Assembly (NCBI GenBank): GCA_037442205.1
Contig: JBBIQS010000012.1
Span: 45,292 to 109,291, forward strand
DNA from: JBBIQS01 sp037442205
Lineage (GTDB): Bacteria; Myxococcota; Myxococcia; Myxococcales; UBA5297
DNA length: 64,000 nt
Direction of reading: 5' to 3'
The translations under genes were made by a program, and so were the position numbers. The notes beneath the pieces were generated by a model. It made no database searches. It was not told the origin of the DNA and saw nothing but the letters and a program-made list of their open reading frames with translations. Numbering within the stretch: the stretch's first letter is position 1; the number at the start of each line of letters is the position of its first letter. Of the stretch, positions 26,443-35,985 are shown piece after piece.

Positions 26443-27567
26443 ATGCCCCTACTGACGACCGTCCCGCCGCCCTCGGAAGCCCCTGCTTCCCGGCCGCGGC
26501 GCTGGGCGGTCCGCACCCTGGCAGTCGTCGCGGGAGTCGCGCTGAGCGCGGTGCTCATCTCCGCCACCTTCTTCCGAGTTCACCTCGCCGGCGGGCTGAG
26601 CCTCGAGCCCCGCTTCGACGTGGGGCTCTGGCTGCGGGAGCTGCCCGCCAACCTGCCGTGGGTCCTGGCGTTCATGGCGCTGACCGCCCTGGTGATTCCG
26701 CTCCGGGCGCTGCAGTGGCGCCACACGCTGGGCGAGCGCTCTCCGGGATTCGGGCAGCGCTACCACGCGGTGGCCATCGGGGCCTTCTTCCACAACGCCG
26801 TCCCCGGAAAGCTCGGCGAGTTCGTGCGCGCGCTGCTGCTGGCGCGGCGGGCGAAGATCTCGTTCTTCGAAAGCCTGGGCTCGGTGCTGATCGGCAAGCT
26901 GCTGGAGCTGGTGGCGCTGATCTGCGTGGTGGCCGTGGCGCTGTGCGGCCCGGTCGGCCCCGGCGCCAGCGGGCGGTTGGGGATGGCGCTGGCGATCGCC
27001 ACCGGCCTGTGCCTCGCCTTCTTCACCCTCGCGCTGCTCGGCGCCCGGCACGCGCTGCCGCTCGGGCTCAAGCTGCAGCGGCGGGGCAAGTTCCCGCGGG
27101 TCAGCCTGGCGCTGATGAACCTGGGCAAGGGGCTGAGCGCGACCCGCTCGCCAAGGCGCGCGGCCATCGCGCTGGCGCTCTCCACCGGCCCGGTGCTCGC
27201 CTCGGCGATGGCCTACGGGGTGGCGCTGCACTTCCTGGGAGTCCCGCGGGGCCTGTTCGCCGGCGGGGTGGTGCTGGGCGCGGTGAGCCTGGGCCAGCTC
27301 ACCCCCGGCCTGCCGATCGGGATGGGCATGTACTACCTGACCTCGAGCTGGGCGGCGCGCTCGCTGGGAGCTTCGGGGGCCGAGGCCGCCTCCTTCGCCG
27401 CGCTGACCCACCTCGCCACCGCCTCGACGCAATTGCTGGTGGGGTTCGTCTCGCTCCTGAGCCAGCGGATCCGCCCGCGCGAGCTGCTCGCCCAGCGGGA
27501 GCGCCTGGCCGAGGCCATGCAGCCTCAGGCGGAGCCGGCGGTGGCGATCTCGATCTCCGAGGGCTGA
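26443..27567 (+). CDS. Flippase-like membrane protein (LPG synthase TM / UPF0104 family)
   Basis: A 374-residue integral membrane protein with about eight hydrophobic helices. Family signatures are RALQWRHTL, FFHNAVPGKLGEFVRALLLARR, SLGSVLIGKLLELVAL and a late LTPGLPIGMGMYYLTSSW. The family includes the membrane domain of MprF-like lysylphosphatidylglycerol synthases and proteins implicated in lipid or glycolipid translocation. The cytosolic aminoacyl-transferase domain is absent. ATG is preceded by CGGAGAAC. It is divergent from the PLD gene with a 203-base gap. Confidence 0.85.
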   Translation: MPLLTTVPPPSEAPASRPRRWAVRTLAVVAGVALSAVLISATFFRVHLAGGLSLEPRFDVGLWLRELPANLPWVLAFMALTALVIPLRALQWRHTLGERSPGFGQRYHAVAIGAFFHNAVPGKLGEFVRALLLARRAKISFFESLGSVLIGKLLELVALICVVAVALCGPVGPGASGRLGMALAIATGLCLAFFTLALLGARHALPLGLKLQRRGKFPRVSLALMNLGKGLSATRSPRRAAIALALSTGPVLASAMAYGVALHFLGVPRGLFAGGVVLGAVSLGQLTPGLPIGMGMYYLTSSWAARSLGASGAEAASFAALTHLATASTQLLVGFVSLLSQRIRPRELLAQRERLAEAMQPQAEPAVAISISEG

Positions 27568-27648
27568 GCACCTCGCCGGCCGTGACCTGACCGGCCATTT
27601 CGGCTACATCGGTGCGAGCGGCCGCAGCGAGCCGCGCCGGAGGTAGCG

Positions 27649-28785
27649 ATGGGCTTGCGACAGGTCACCGGGATGCGCTGTCTCGCCTGCGGCGAGGAGC
27701 TGCCCCTCTCCGCCAAGGTGAGCTGCCCGGCGTGCAAGGCCAGCGGCACCCTGGACATCCGCTACGACTATGCCGAGGCCGCCCGCACCCTCGACCGCAG
27801 CGCGCTCGAGCGCCGCGAGCCCTGGATGTGGCGCTACCGCGAGCTGCTGCCGCTGGACGAGCTGGCCGAGCTGCCCCCGCTCCAGGTCGGGATGACGCCG
27901 ATCTTCGGCGCTCCGCGGCTGGCGAAGTGGGCGGGGGTGAGCGGACTCTGGCTCAAGGACGAGGGGCGCAACCCCACCGGATGGCTGGACGATCGAGCGG
28001 CGGCGCTGCTGGTGGCGCAGGCGCGCGAGTCGGGAAAGAAGGTCGTCGCCCAGGCGTCCTTCGAGTCGCGCTCATCGGCCGCCATCGCCTGCCTGGCGGC
28101 CAGCGTGGGGCTCGAGGCGGCGATCCTCTCCGGGCCGGAGAGCGAGGACGGAATCGCCGCCGCCTTCGGCGCCCATGTCTTCGAGATCGACGGCAGCCCG
28201 GACGAGATCCAGGCGCTCAAGGCAGAAGCCTGCGCCCGGCTCGGCTGGATGGATGCCTCCGGGCCGCTGGTCTCCGAGGGCGAGAAGACGCTCGGGCTGG
28301 AGCTCGCTGAGCAGCTGGCTGAGCGAGTACCAGACTGGATCGCCCTGCCGGCGCAAGGCTCGCTCGTCCGGAACCTGATCAAGGGCCTGCTCGAGGCCCG
28401 CGCGCTCGGCTGGATTCGACAGCTCCCCAAGGTCCTCGCCGTACAGCTGGACGGAGAGGAGCCCGGGCTCGAAGCGAGGCTGAACACGCAGGCGCTGCGC
28501 GAAACCGAAGGGGCGGTGGTCGTCGTCCAAGAAGACGAGATCGACGATGCCCTGGCCCAGATCCCGCCGCTGGCGGCGGTCATGCCTCACGCCTCGGCGG
28601 CCGACGCAGTCGCCGGCATCCGCAGCGCGGTGCGGCAGAGCGTGGTGGCCGCGGGCCAGACCGTGGCCGCGGTCATCGTCGGCCGGCAGGACTTCGAAGA
28701 GGCGCCTGAGCCCCTGGCAGGCCGCTTGAAACCCGACCTGGAGGCGCTTGCCTCACGAGCGCGCAGACAGGGCCTCGCAAAATAG
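27649..28785 (+). CDS. Threonine synthase-like fold-type II protein lacking the PLP lysine
   Basis: A 378-residue protein with an N-terminal zinc-ribbon-like CxxC...CxxC (MRCLACGEELPLSAKVSCPAC), as in archaeal-type threonine synthases, followed by the fold-type II core. The region that should read NPTGSFKDR is NPTGWLDDR, so the Schiff-base lysine is Asp. The substrate loop normally like SSGN is SFESRSS, and the phosphate-binding glycine loop is LPAQGSLVRN. The frame is intact with normal codon use, arguing for a maintained pseudoenzyme and not decay. It is preceded by GGAGG and followed after 47 bases by an SsnA-like hydrolase gene. Confidence 0.8.
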   Translation: MGLRQVTGMRCLACGEELPLSAKVSCPACKASGTLDIRYDYAEAARTLDRSALERREPWMWRYRELLPLDELAELPPLQVGMTPIFGAPRLAKWAGVSGLWLKDEGRNPTGWLDDRAAALLVAQARESGKKVVAQASFESRSSAAIACLAASVGLEAAILSGPESEDGIAAAFGAHVFEIDGSPDEIQALKAEACARLGWMDASGPLVSEGEKTLGLELAEQLAERVPDWIALPAQGSLVRNLIKGLLEARALGWIRQLPKVLAVQLDGEEPGLEARLNTQALRETEGAVVVVQEDEIDDALAQIPPLAAVMPHASAADAVAGIRSAVRQSVVAAGQTVAAVIVGRQDFEEAPEPLAGRLKPDLEALASRARRQGLAK

Positions 28786-28832
28786 GGCAGACTAGCGGTC
28801 GTTCAATCCGCGACTACCGAGGCCAGACCACC

Positions 28833-30122
28833 ATGGCGGAGATCCTCAAGGGTGCCACGCTCGTCGAGCTGAGCCCGGCGCGCGTGGAGAAGGCCGACCT
28901 GCGCGTCGAAGAGGGGCGCATCACCGCCCGCGGCGGCGACCTGCCACCCATGCCCGGCGACCGGGTGACCGACCTGACGGGCCGCTACGTGATGCCGGGC
29001 CTGGTCGTCAGCCACACCCACCTCTACAGCGCCCTCGCCCGCGGAATGCCGCCGCCCGCCCAGCAGCCGCGCGGCTTCGTGGAGATCCTGGAGAAGATCT
29101 GGTGGAAGCTCGACCGCGCTCTCGACGAGCCGACGGTCGAGCTGTGCGGAACCGTCGGCGCCGCCGAGGCCCTGTTCGCCGGGGTCACCACCGTCATCGA
29201 CCACCACGCCTCGCCCAACTTCATCGAGGGCTCGCTCTTCACCCTGCGCAAGGGCATCGACGCGGTGGGGCTGCGCTCGGTGCTCTGCTACGAGGTCACC
29301 GACCGCAACGGCAAGGAAGGGCGCGACGCCGGCCTGCGCGAGAGCGAGGCCTTCCTGCGCTCCGGCCAGACCTCGCGCTGCCGGGCGCTGGTCGGCGGCC
29401 ACGCCTCCTTCACCCTCGACCCCGACACCCTCGAGCGGATGGTGCAGCTGGCGCGGGAGTTCGGGGTGGGCATCCACATCCACGTCGCCGAGTCGCCGGA
29501 CGACGAGCGCGATTCGCGCAAGCGCTTCGAGAGCAACGTCCTCACCCGGCTGGCGGGCGCCGGGGTGCTCGGGCCGCACACCATCCTGGCCCACGGCACG
29601 CACCTGAGCTGGGAGGAGCTGTCGGCGGCGCAGCAGAGCGGCTCCTGGCTCATCCACAACCCGCGCTCGAACATGAACAACGCCGTCGGCTACGCGCCGG
29701 CGGGCAAGTTCGGGGCGCGCAAGGCATTGGGCACCGACGGCATCGGCGCCGACATGCTGGCCGAGATGCAGGCCGGCTTTTTCCGCGGCTGCGAGGCCGG
29801 CTACCCCATCGACGCCCTGCGCTGGCTGAGCGGCGGCCACTCCCTGGCCACCGAGCTGTTCGGCACCCCGATCGGCCAGCTCGAAGCCGGCGCGGTGGCC
29901 GACCTGATGATCCTCGACTACCCCACCCCCACCCCGATCAGCGCCGAGAACCTGGGCGGCCACCTGCTGTTCGGCCTCTCCAGTGCCAACGTGGACTCGG
30001 TGATGGTGGACGGCATCTGGCGGCTGTGGGCCCGGCAGGTGCTGGCGCTCGACTACCGCGAGACGCTGGCCAGGTCGCACGAGGCGGCGCGGATCCTCTG
30101 GTCGCGGATGCGCGAGATGTAG
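28833..30122 (+). CDS. ssnA: SsnA-like metal-dependent amidohydrolase
   Basis: A 429-residue TIM-barrel hydrolase of the chlorohydrolase/guanine deaminase superfamily. Metal ligands are visible as HTHLYSALARG, HIHVAESPDD, LAHGTHLS and LGTDGIGADM. The segment FVEILEKIWWKLDRAL and VIDHHASPN are particularly close to SsnA proteins, linked in other bacteria to selenium-dependent molybdenum hydroxylases and purine catabolism. No such hydroxylase is in this window, so the substrate is uncertain. It is probably co-transcribed with the threonine-synthase-like gene 47 bases upstream. Confidence 0.85.
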   Translation: MAEILKGATLVELSPARVEKADLRVEEGRITARGGDLPPMPGDRVTDLTGRYVMPGLVVSHTHLYSALARGMPPPAQQPRGFVEILEKIWWKLDRALDEPTVELCGTVGAAEALFAGVTTVIDHHASPNFIEGSLFTLRKGIDAVGLRSVLCYEVTDRNGKEGRDAGLRESEAFLRSGQTSRCRALVGGHASFTLDPDTLERMVQLAREFGVGIHIHVAESPDDERDSRKRFESNVLTRLAGAGVLGPHTILAHGTHLSWEELSAAQQSGSWLIHNPRSNMNNAVGYAPAGKFGARKALGTDGIGADMLAEMQAGFFRGCEAGYPIDALRWLSGGHSLATELFGTPIGQLEAGAVADLMILDYPTPTPISAENLGGHLLFGLSSANVDSVMVDGIWRLWARQVLALDYRETLARSHEAARILWSRMREM

Positions 30123-30128
30123 CCTGGC

Positions 30129-31775
30129 TCAGGGCTTGGGCTGTCCCGCGGCGGGCTCCGCCCCGCCCAGCAGCGCGGCGGCGTCGAGCCCGAGCTGCCC
30201 CAGCGAAGCCAGCCAGGTCTGCGCGGGCGGCGCCTGCTGGCCGAAGATCTGCTTGATCAGCTCGGCCGAGCGCGGGTCGGTCCACCACTGCGGCGAGACG
30301 CGCTGGCGCAGCTCGCGGTCCAGCTGCGCGGCCAGCACCAGGGCCCGGAGGCGATCGGCGGAGCGGAACAGCTCCTCGCGCTCGAGCAGGCAGCGGTCGG
30401 AGTCGTCGGCCTCGAAGGTCACTCCGTAAGCCCGCCCCAGGATCTGGCGGCACAGCTCGCCGCGATCCCCGGCGGCCGAAGACCAGAAGGCCCGCTCGAG
30501 CAGCAGGCGCCCGGCAGCTCGGCGGAGCGAGAACAGCCTGCGCAGCTGCGAGAAGCGCTGATATCCGGCTGCGCGGGAGGCCGGCACCCCGGCCTGGACG
30601 GCGAATTCCTTGTGATCGAGCAGCCCTTCGAAGAGCGCCCCGGCCGCCTCGCCCACCGCGCTCTCGCCCAGCTGCGACAGTTCGAATGGCCCTTCGGGAG
30701 AGAGGGAGGCCAGCAGCGCGTGCCCGGCCTCGTGCAGCGCCTGGGCGAAGGCGCCCAGCCCCTCGGCCGGCTTGAGCGAGAAGCGAACGTCGGCGGGGGG
30801 ATCGACCGGGAAAGCCAGGGAGCGCGGGTTCTTGCGGGCGCGCGGCTCGGCGTCGACCTTGAGGTTGGCCAGCTTGGCCAGGTCGAACCCCATCGCCGCC
30901 AGGCTGCTCGTCAGTCGCTCGATCAGCTTCTCCTTGGGGAAGAAGGTGTCCACCTCGCCGGTGCGGAACAGGCGAGGCAGGTCGGCGCGGCGCAGCTCGG
31001 CCAGCGGCAGCCCGGCCTCGCGGCGGGCCACCTCTTCCAGCGCCGCGCGATAGGCGGCCTCGGTCTGCGCCAGGATGGCCTCGGCCATCGGGGCGAGCGC
31101 CTCCAGGTCTGCCTGGCGAAGGTCGGCCGCGAAGGCGACGTAGCCCGAGTAGCCCAGCGCCTGTGCGGCCTCGGAGAGGCGCTTGTCGCGCTCCTGCTGC
31201 AGGGACGCCAGCCGCTTGGCCGCCAGCTGGCCGGCCTTGGTCAGCTTGCGGCGCCGGCCGGCATGCCCCTCGGACGCCAGCATGGCGTCGAGGTCGCGGT
31301 ACGGCAGCTCCTGGCCGTCCACGGAGACAGTGGCGGTGGCCAGCGCCGAGGCGAAGGCGTCGGAAGGTTGAGCGGCACGGCGGGCGAGGACCTCGCTGGC
31401 CAGGTAGAGCTTGAGCAGCTGCAGTGCGCGGGCCTGAAGCGGATCCGAGGTGCGCTCGCGAAGCAGCTCGACCTTGGCGACGTTCTCCGGGGTGAAGAGC
31501 CAGCTGCTCGAGGCCGAGGCGTAGGTGGCGGAGAGATCGCCCGCCTCGCCCAGGGTCCAGGTCTTCCAGTAGAGTTCCTGCTGCTCCTTGAGCAGCGCCC
31601 GCACCTGCTCGCGGACCTGCGCCACCTCCTGCTTGAGCCCGGCGTCCGGGTCCGGCGGCGGCAGCGCCGGCTGCGCCGCGGGAACCGGAGGCGGAGGGTC
31701 CACCGGCTTGGCCGTTTCCTTGGCGAGCAGGGAGCAGGAAGCGCACAGCAGGGCGAGGGTTGACGCTCGTCGCAT
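30129..31775 (-). CDS. Lipoprotein metallopeptidase-like protein (HEAGH, M3/M32-like)
   Basis: A 548-residue protein. The start MRRASTLALLCASCSLL gives a lipoprotein signal with Cys14; a further ATG ten codons upstream adds nothing recognisable. A Pro-rich linker and a mainly helical body follow. The gluzincin motif sits in QALHEAGHALLAS and a downstream glutamate region (LGESAVGEAAGALFEGLL) could supply the third zinc ligand. The helical layout resembles oligopeptidase-like M3/M32 enzymes, but similarity outside the zinc site is weak. It converges on ssnA with a 6-base gap and is divergent from epmA. Confidence 0.75.
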   Translation of the reverse strand: MRRASTLALLCASCSLLAKETAKPVDPPPPVPAAQPALPPPDPDAGLKQEVAQVREQVRALLKEQQELYWKTWTLGEAGDLSATYASASSSWLFTPENVAKVELLRERTSDPLQARALQLLKLYLASEVLARRAAQPSDAFASALATATVSVDGQELPYRDLDAMLASEGHAGRRRKLTKAGQLAAKRLASLQQERDKRLSEAAQALGYSGYVAFAADLRQADLEALAPMAEAILAQTEAAYRAALEEVARREAGLPLAELRRADLPRLFRTGEVDTFFPKEKLIERLTSSLAAMGFDLAKLANLKVDAEPRARKNPRSLAFPVDPPADVRFSLKPAEGLGAFAQALHEAGHALLASLSPEGPFELSQLGESAVGEAAGALFEGLLDHKEFAVQAGVPASRAAGYQRFSQLRRLFSLRRAAGRLLLERAFWSSAAGDRGELCRQILGRAYGVTFEADDSDRCLLEREELFRSADRLRALVLAAQLDRELRQRVSPQWWTDPRSAELIKQIFGQQAPPAQTWLASLGQLGLDAAALLGGAEPAAGQPKP

Positions 31776-31808
31776 AAGCGGGGAGTCCTTGGCGATTGGA
31801 GACATGAG

Positions 31809-32885
31809 ATGAAATCGAACGGCGCCTCAGGGCAAGAACAAAAGCAAGTTGCCCGCTATGCCGGCAGGCTTGCGGCCGCCCGAGCGCGTGCGCGGATGAG
31901 CTCGGCGCTGCGCAGCTTCTTCGCCGAGCAGAGCTTCGACGAGGTCGAGACCCCGTGCCTGGTGCCGGCGCCGGGGATGGAGCCGCACATCCGGGCCTTC
32001 GAGGTCCCGTTCGTGCCCGAGACCCCGCAGGGAAAGGCGGCGACGCTCTACCTGCACACCAGCCCCGAGTACGCCATGAAGCGGCTGTTGGCGGAGGGGT
32101 TCGAGCGCATCTACTCGCTGGGAAAGGTCTTTCGCAACGGAGAGATCGCCCCTCATCACAACCCCGAGTTCACCCTGCTCGAGTTCTACCGGGCCGGCGC
32201 CGACTACCACGCCATCATGGACGACCTGGAGCAGCTGGTGCGGCGGGCGGCAGCGGCGGTGCGCACCGTCCCTGGTCACGCTCCGCTCAAGGTCCCGGTG
32301 GCGGGCAAGCTGGTGTCGCTGGAGGAGCGCTTCGAGCGGCTGACGGTGCGCGAGGCGCTGCGCTCGCGCACCGGGCTGGACATCGCCGTGCTGACCACCG
32401 CCGAGACACTGCGGGAGGAGGCGGAGAAGAAGGGATTCCGGTTCTCGCCGGGCTCGCTGTCGTTCGACGACGTCTTCTTCCAGATCTTCCTGACCGCAGT
32501 CGAGCCGACGCTGGGGATCGATCGGCCGACCTTCCTCATCGAGTACCCGGCGAGCATGGCCTCGCTGGCGCGGCTCAAGCCCGGGGATGGGATGGTAGCT
32601 GAGCGCGTGGAGCTCTACTTCGGCGGGGTGGAGCTGGCCAATGGCTTCTCCGAGCTGACCGACGCCGCCGAGCAGCGAGAGCGGCTGGTCGAGGAGCAGC
32701 AGCTGCGGCAGCGACAAGGGATGCCGGTCTACCCGCTGGACGAGAAGTTTTTGGCGGCGGTGGGACGGATGCCGGAGTGCTCTGGAATCGCCGTCGGCTT
32801 CGACCGGCTGCTGATGCTGCTGATGGAGGTGGAGAGCATCGACCAGGTGCTGCTGTTCCCGGCGCATGAGTTCTTTGGCGAGTGA
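31809..32885 (+). CDS. epmA: EF-P--lysine ligase-like protein (EpmA/GenX/PoxA family)
   Basis: A 358-residue paralogue of the class II LysRS catalytic core without the anticodon-binding domain. Motif 1 is near SFDEVETPCLVPAPGMEPHI, motif 2 is SLGKVFRNGEIAPHHNPEFTLLEFY, and motif 3 is GIAVGFDRLLMLL. VELYFGGVELANGFSELTD is typical. EpmA attaches beta-lysine to elongation factor P, relieving ribosome stalling at polyprolines. No efp or epmB lies in this window, so the acceptor cannot be confirmed here. It is divergent from the HEAGH lipoprotein gene. Confidence 0.9.
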   Translation: MKSNGASGQEQKQVARYAGRLAAARARARMSSALRSFFAEQSFDEVETPCLVPAPGMEPHIRAFEVPFVPETPQGKAATLYLHTSPEYAMKRLLAEGFERIYSLGKVFRNGEIAPHHNPEFTLLEFYRAGADYHAIMDDLEQLVRRAAAAVRTVPGHAPLKVPVAGKLVSLEERFERLTVREALRSRTGLDIAVLTTAETLREEAEKKGFRFSPGSLSFDDVFFQIFLTAVEPTLGIDRPTFLIEYPASMASLARLKPGDGMVAERVELYFGGVELANGFSELTDAAEQRERLVEEQQLRQRQGMPVYPLDEKFLAAVGRMPECSGIAVGFDRLLMLLMEVESIDQVLLFPAHEFFGE

Positions 32886-32927
32886 GAGCCGGCTCGGTTT
32901 CGAAGCTGGCCCCTGACATCTGGGCCC

Positions 32928-34175
32928 TCAGGAAGGCTCCGCGACAGGCATTTCCCGCCGCTCCAACCTGCGCAGCGGCACCAGCAGCCCCAGGAAGCAC
33001 ACCGACAGCACCGCCCCGACGAGGAACAGCGGCCCGTACCCGAAAACCTGGGCGATGGGCCCGGAGGCCCACGCCGCCGGGCTCTTCCCCAACACCTCGA
33101 TGCTCGCCAGCAAGGTGTAGTGCGTCGCCCCGATGCGCCGATCGACCTTGGACATCATGAAGGCGAACATGGCGGTGGTCAGCGCCCCCGCAGCCAGGTG
33201 CTCGAGGACGCTCACCGCGATCACGCCGTTCGCCGTCGGCCCGGCCACCGCCAGCGACCACTGCGCCAGCAGCGCCACCGACCGCGCCGCCGCCGCCAGC
33301 CCGACCGCCGGCAATGGCCCCAGCCGACTCGCCAACGCGCCCCCCAGCAACGACCCGGCGATCGACGCGCCCAGCCCCCAGGTCCCGACCCACAGCCCGA
33401 TCTGCCCGACGCCGAAATGGGCATCGACCAGGAACGGCTTGAACATCGCGTCGACCATCGCCTCGCCCAGCTTGTAGGTGGCGATGAACAGGATCAGCCA
33501 GCCGGCCCCGGGCAGCCGCAGCGCCGCGGCCAGGCTCGCGAGCACCTCGCGCAGGCTCTTCTGGTGCCCCGCTCCTCCTTCCACCGTTGCCGGCGGCTCC
33601 TTGAGCACCATGGTCAGAACTAGCACCCCGGCGCACAGCAGCGCCATCCCGCCGAACAGCCCCTCCCAGCCGATGTCCCGGCTCGCCCAGACCAGCAGCC
33701 CTCCGCCCGTCAGCATCCCAAGCTTGTAACCGACGACCTGGGCGGCGTTCCCGTAGCCCAGCTCCTCGGGTCCCAGCAGATCGACCGCCAGGCCGTCCAC
33801 CGCGATGTCCTGCGTGGCCGCGAACAGGTTCATCACGAACACGAGCGACAGCAGCGCCGTCAGCGATCCGCTCGGAGCGGCGACCGCAGCCGCGGCGCAG
33901 CTCAGCGACAAGAGAAGCTGCATCGGCGCGATCCAGCTCTTGCGCCTGCCGAAGGTGCGCCAGCCAAAGCGATCGACCAGCGGGGCCCAGAGCGCCTTGA
34001 GCATCCAGGGGGCCGACAGCGCGCCAGCGAAGCCGATGGCCGTCAGCGAAACCCCTCGCTGGCGCAGGTAGACGGGCAGCGCGGTCGCCTGGAAGCCGAA
34101 GGGCAGCCCCTGGGCAAAGTAGAGGGCCGAGAGGACCGCCACCTTGGTCCAGGGGCGCTTGGGCTCGAGCAGCAT
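32928..34175 (-). CDS. AmpG-like MFS transporter
   Basis: A 415-residue integral membrane protein with about twelve helices. The N-terminus LYFAQGLPFGFQATALPVYLRQRGVSL, the loop ALWAPLVDRFGWRTFGRRKSWI and ATQDIAVDGLAVDLL are the signatures of the AmpG/SLC33 branch of the major facilitator superfamily. AmpG imports anhydromuropeptides for cell-wall recycling. Other members move acetyl-CoA or siderophores, so the substrate is only a guess. Transcription converges with epmA. Confidence 0.85.
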   Translation of the reverse strand: MLLEPKRPWTKVAVLSALYFAQGLPFGFQATALPVYLRQRGVSLTAIGFAGALSAPWMLKALWAPLVDRFGWRTFGRRKSWIAPMQLLLSLSCAAAAVAAPSGSLTALLSLVFVMNLFAATQDIAVDGLAVDLLGPEELGYGNAAQVVGYKLGMLTGGGLLVWASRDIGWEGLFGGMALLCAGVLVLTMVLKEPPATVEGGAGHQKSLREVLASLAAALRLPGAGWLILFIATYKLGEAMVDAMFKPFLVDAHFGVGQIGLWVGTWGLGASIAGSLLGGALASRLGPLPAVGLAAAARSVALLAQWSLAVAGPTANGVIAVSVLEHLAAGALTTAMFAFMMSKVDRRIGATHYTLLASIEVLGKSPAAWASGPIAQVFGYGPLFLVGAVLSVCFLGLLVPLRRLERREMPVAEPS

Positions 34176-34391
34176 GGGCGAATCCTCTCATGGCTTCGGC
34201 CGGCGCGCCGCGCGCTCGGAGAGTGAACGAGCCGCCACCCGGTGTCCCAGCCGCCAGCTCGGCGGCGTTTCTGTAGTAGTGTCAGCGGCCGCGCGGCCGC
34301 CGCCGAAGAGGTCCTGGGTGGGCGAGGCGAGTCCCGCGAGGCCCAAGCAGCGTCCGCCCCCCGTCGACACACCTGGAGGCGAGTTCGAGCC

Positions 34392-35948
34392 ATGTCCAAT
34401 CCCCTGTTCGCGCGCAAGCCCCTGAGCATGCTTCTCGAGGAGGCTCGTGGAGAGGACCGGCTGCGGCGGGTCCTCGGACCGGTCCAGCTCACCAGCCTCG
34501 GCGTCGGAGCCATCATCGGCGCCGGCATCTTCGTCGCCACCGGCGCCGCCGCCCACAACGTCGCCGGCCCGGCGCTGATGCTCTCCTACGTGGTCGCCGG
34601 CGCGACCTGCGTCTTCGCCGCGCTCTGCTACGCCGAGTTCGCCTCGATGGCCCCGGTGGCCGGCTCGGCCTACACCTATGCCTACGCGACCCTGGGCGAG
34701 CTGTTCGCCTGGATCATCGGCTGGGACCTGGTCCTCGAGTACGCGGTGGGCAGCGCCACCGTGGCCACCGGCTGGTCGGGCTACTTCCAGAACGTGGTGG
34801 CCAAGCTCGGCTACCAGCTGCCGCTCGCCCTGCGCGAGTCGCCCTGGCGCTACGACTCCATCTCCGGCGGCTTCCAGTCCACCGGCTCGATGCTCAACCT
34901 CCCTGCCCTCCTCATCATCGCCGTCATCACCGCGGTCCTGGTGAAGGGCATCCAAGAGAGCGCCAACTTCAACGCGGCGATGGTGGGCATCAAGCTGGCG
35001 GCGGTGCTCTTCGTCATCGGCGTCGGGGTCTTCTTCATCAACCCCGACCACTGGCATCCCTTCGCGCCGTACGGAATGACCGGCCTCAACTTCTTCGGAA
35101 CTCACGTCGCCGGTCAATCCGACGCCCACGGCGCCCCGCTGGGAATGCTGGCGGGAGCGGCGATCATCTTCTTCGCCTACATCGGCTTCGACTCGGTCTC
35201 CACCCACGCCGAGGAGGCGCGCAAACCCTCCCGCGACGTGCCAATCGGCATCATCGCCTCGCTGTTGATCTGCACCGTGCTCTACATCCTGGTGGTGGCG
35301 GTGCTCACCGGGATGGTCCGCTACGACCAGCTGGACGTGAACGCGCCGGTCTCGCGGGCCTTCCGGCAACAGGGAATCGGCTGGGCCGAGGGGCTGATCG
35401 CCACCGCCGGCGTGGCCGGGATCACCTCGGTGCTGCTGGTGATGATGCTCTCCGGCCCGCGCGTCTTCCTGGCCATGGCCCGCGACGGCCTGGTCCCCAA
35501 GGACTTCTTCGGCTCGGTCCATCCCCGCTTCCGCACTCCCTGGAAGACCACGATCCTGATCGGGCTCTTCGCCGGCGGGCTGGCGGGCTTCCTCCCGATC
35601 GACGCGCTGCTGCACCTGACCAACATCGGGACCCTCTTCGCCTTCGTCATCGTCTGCGCGGCGGTGCTCATCATGCGCCGCTCCCATCCCAACGCCGAGC
35701 GCCCCTTCCGCTGCCCCTGGGTGCCGGTGATCCCGGTGGCCGGCATCCTCTCCTGCCTACTGCTGATGTTCTCGCTGCCGACCGCCAACTGGTGGCGGCT
35801 GGGCGCATGGCTGGTCCTCGGCCTCGCCATCTATTTCGGCTACGGGCGGCGGCACAGCGTCATGGCCAAGCTGCGCTCGCAGAACTCGCTCGCCGACGGC
35901 GACGCCGCCTTCCGCGCTGAGGCCAAGGGGCCCGCGCTCACCGACTGA
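34392..35948 (+). CDS. Cationic amino-acid transporter-like APC permease
   Basis: A 518-residue protein with about twelve to fourteen helices. The first helix carries LTSLGVGAIIGAGIFVATG, the unwound substrate-binding GxG region of APC carriers. FFAYIGFDSVSTHAEEARKPSRDVPIGI is diagnostic for the CAT-like branch. The N-terminus (MSNPLFARKPLSMLLEEA) is also typical. ATG is preceded by GGAGG with a long spacing. The substrate is probably a neutral or basic amino acid. It sits alone, divergent from the MFS gene. Confidence 0.9.
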   Translation: MSNPLFARKPLSMLLEEARGEDRLRRVLGPVQLTSLGVGAIIGAGIFVATGAAAHNVAGPALMLSYVVAGATCVFAALCYAEFASMAPVAGSAYTYAYATLGELFAWIIGWDLVLEYAVGSATVATGWSGYFQNVVAKLGYQLPLALRESPWRYDSISGGFQSTGSMLNLPALLIIAVITAVLVKGIQESANFNAAMVGIKLAAVLFVIGVGVFFINPDHWHPFAPYGMTGLNFFGTHVAGQSDAHGAPLGMLAGAAIIFFAYIGFDSVSTHAEEARKPSRDVPIGIIASLLICTVLYILVVAVLTGMVRYDQLDVNAPVSRAFRQQGIGWAEGLIATAGVAGITSVLLVMMLSGPRVFLAMARDGLVPKDFFGSVHPRFRTPWKTTILIGLFAGGLAGFLPIDALLHLTNIGTLFAFVIVCAAVLIMRRSHPNAERPFRCPWVPVIPVAGILSCLLLMFSLPTANWWRLGAWLVLGLAIYFGYGRRHSVMAKLRSQNSLADGDAAFRAEAKGPALTD

Positions 35949-35985
35949 CCCTCGGCGCAGCCCGCCCCCTTCCCTGACGCCCGCC

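Noticed and set aside
34285..34300. 16-base perfect palindrome GCGGCCGCGCGGCCGC upstream of the permease
   Set aside because: Pure G/C self-complementary sequence of this kind arises easily in ~70% G+C DNA; no repeat or promoter context supports a site.
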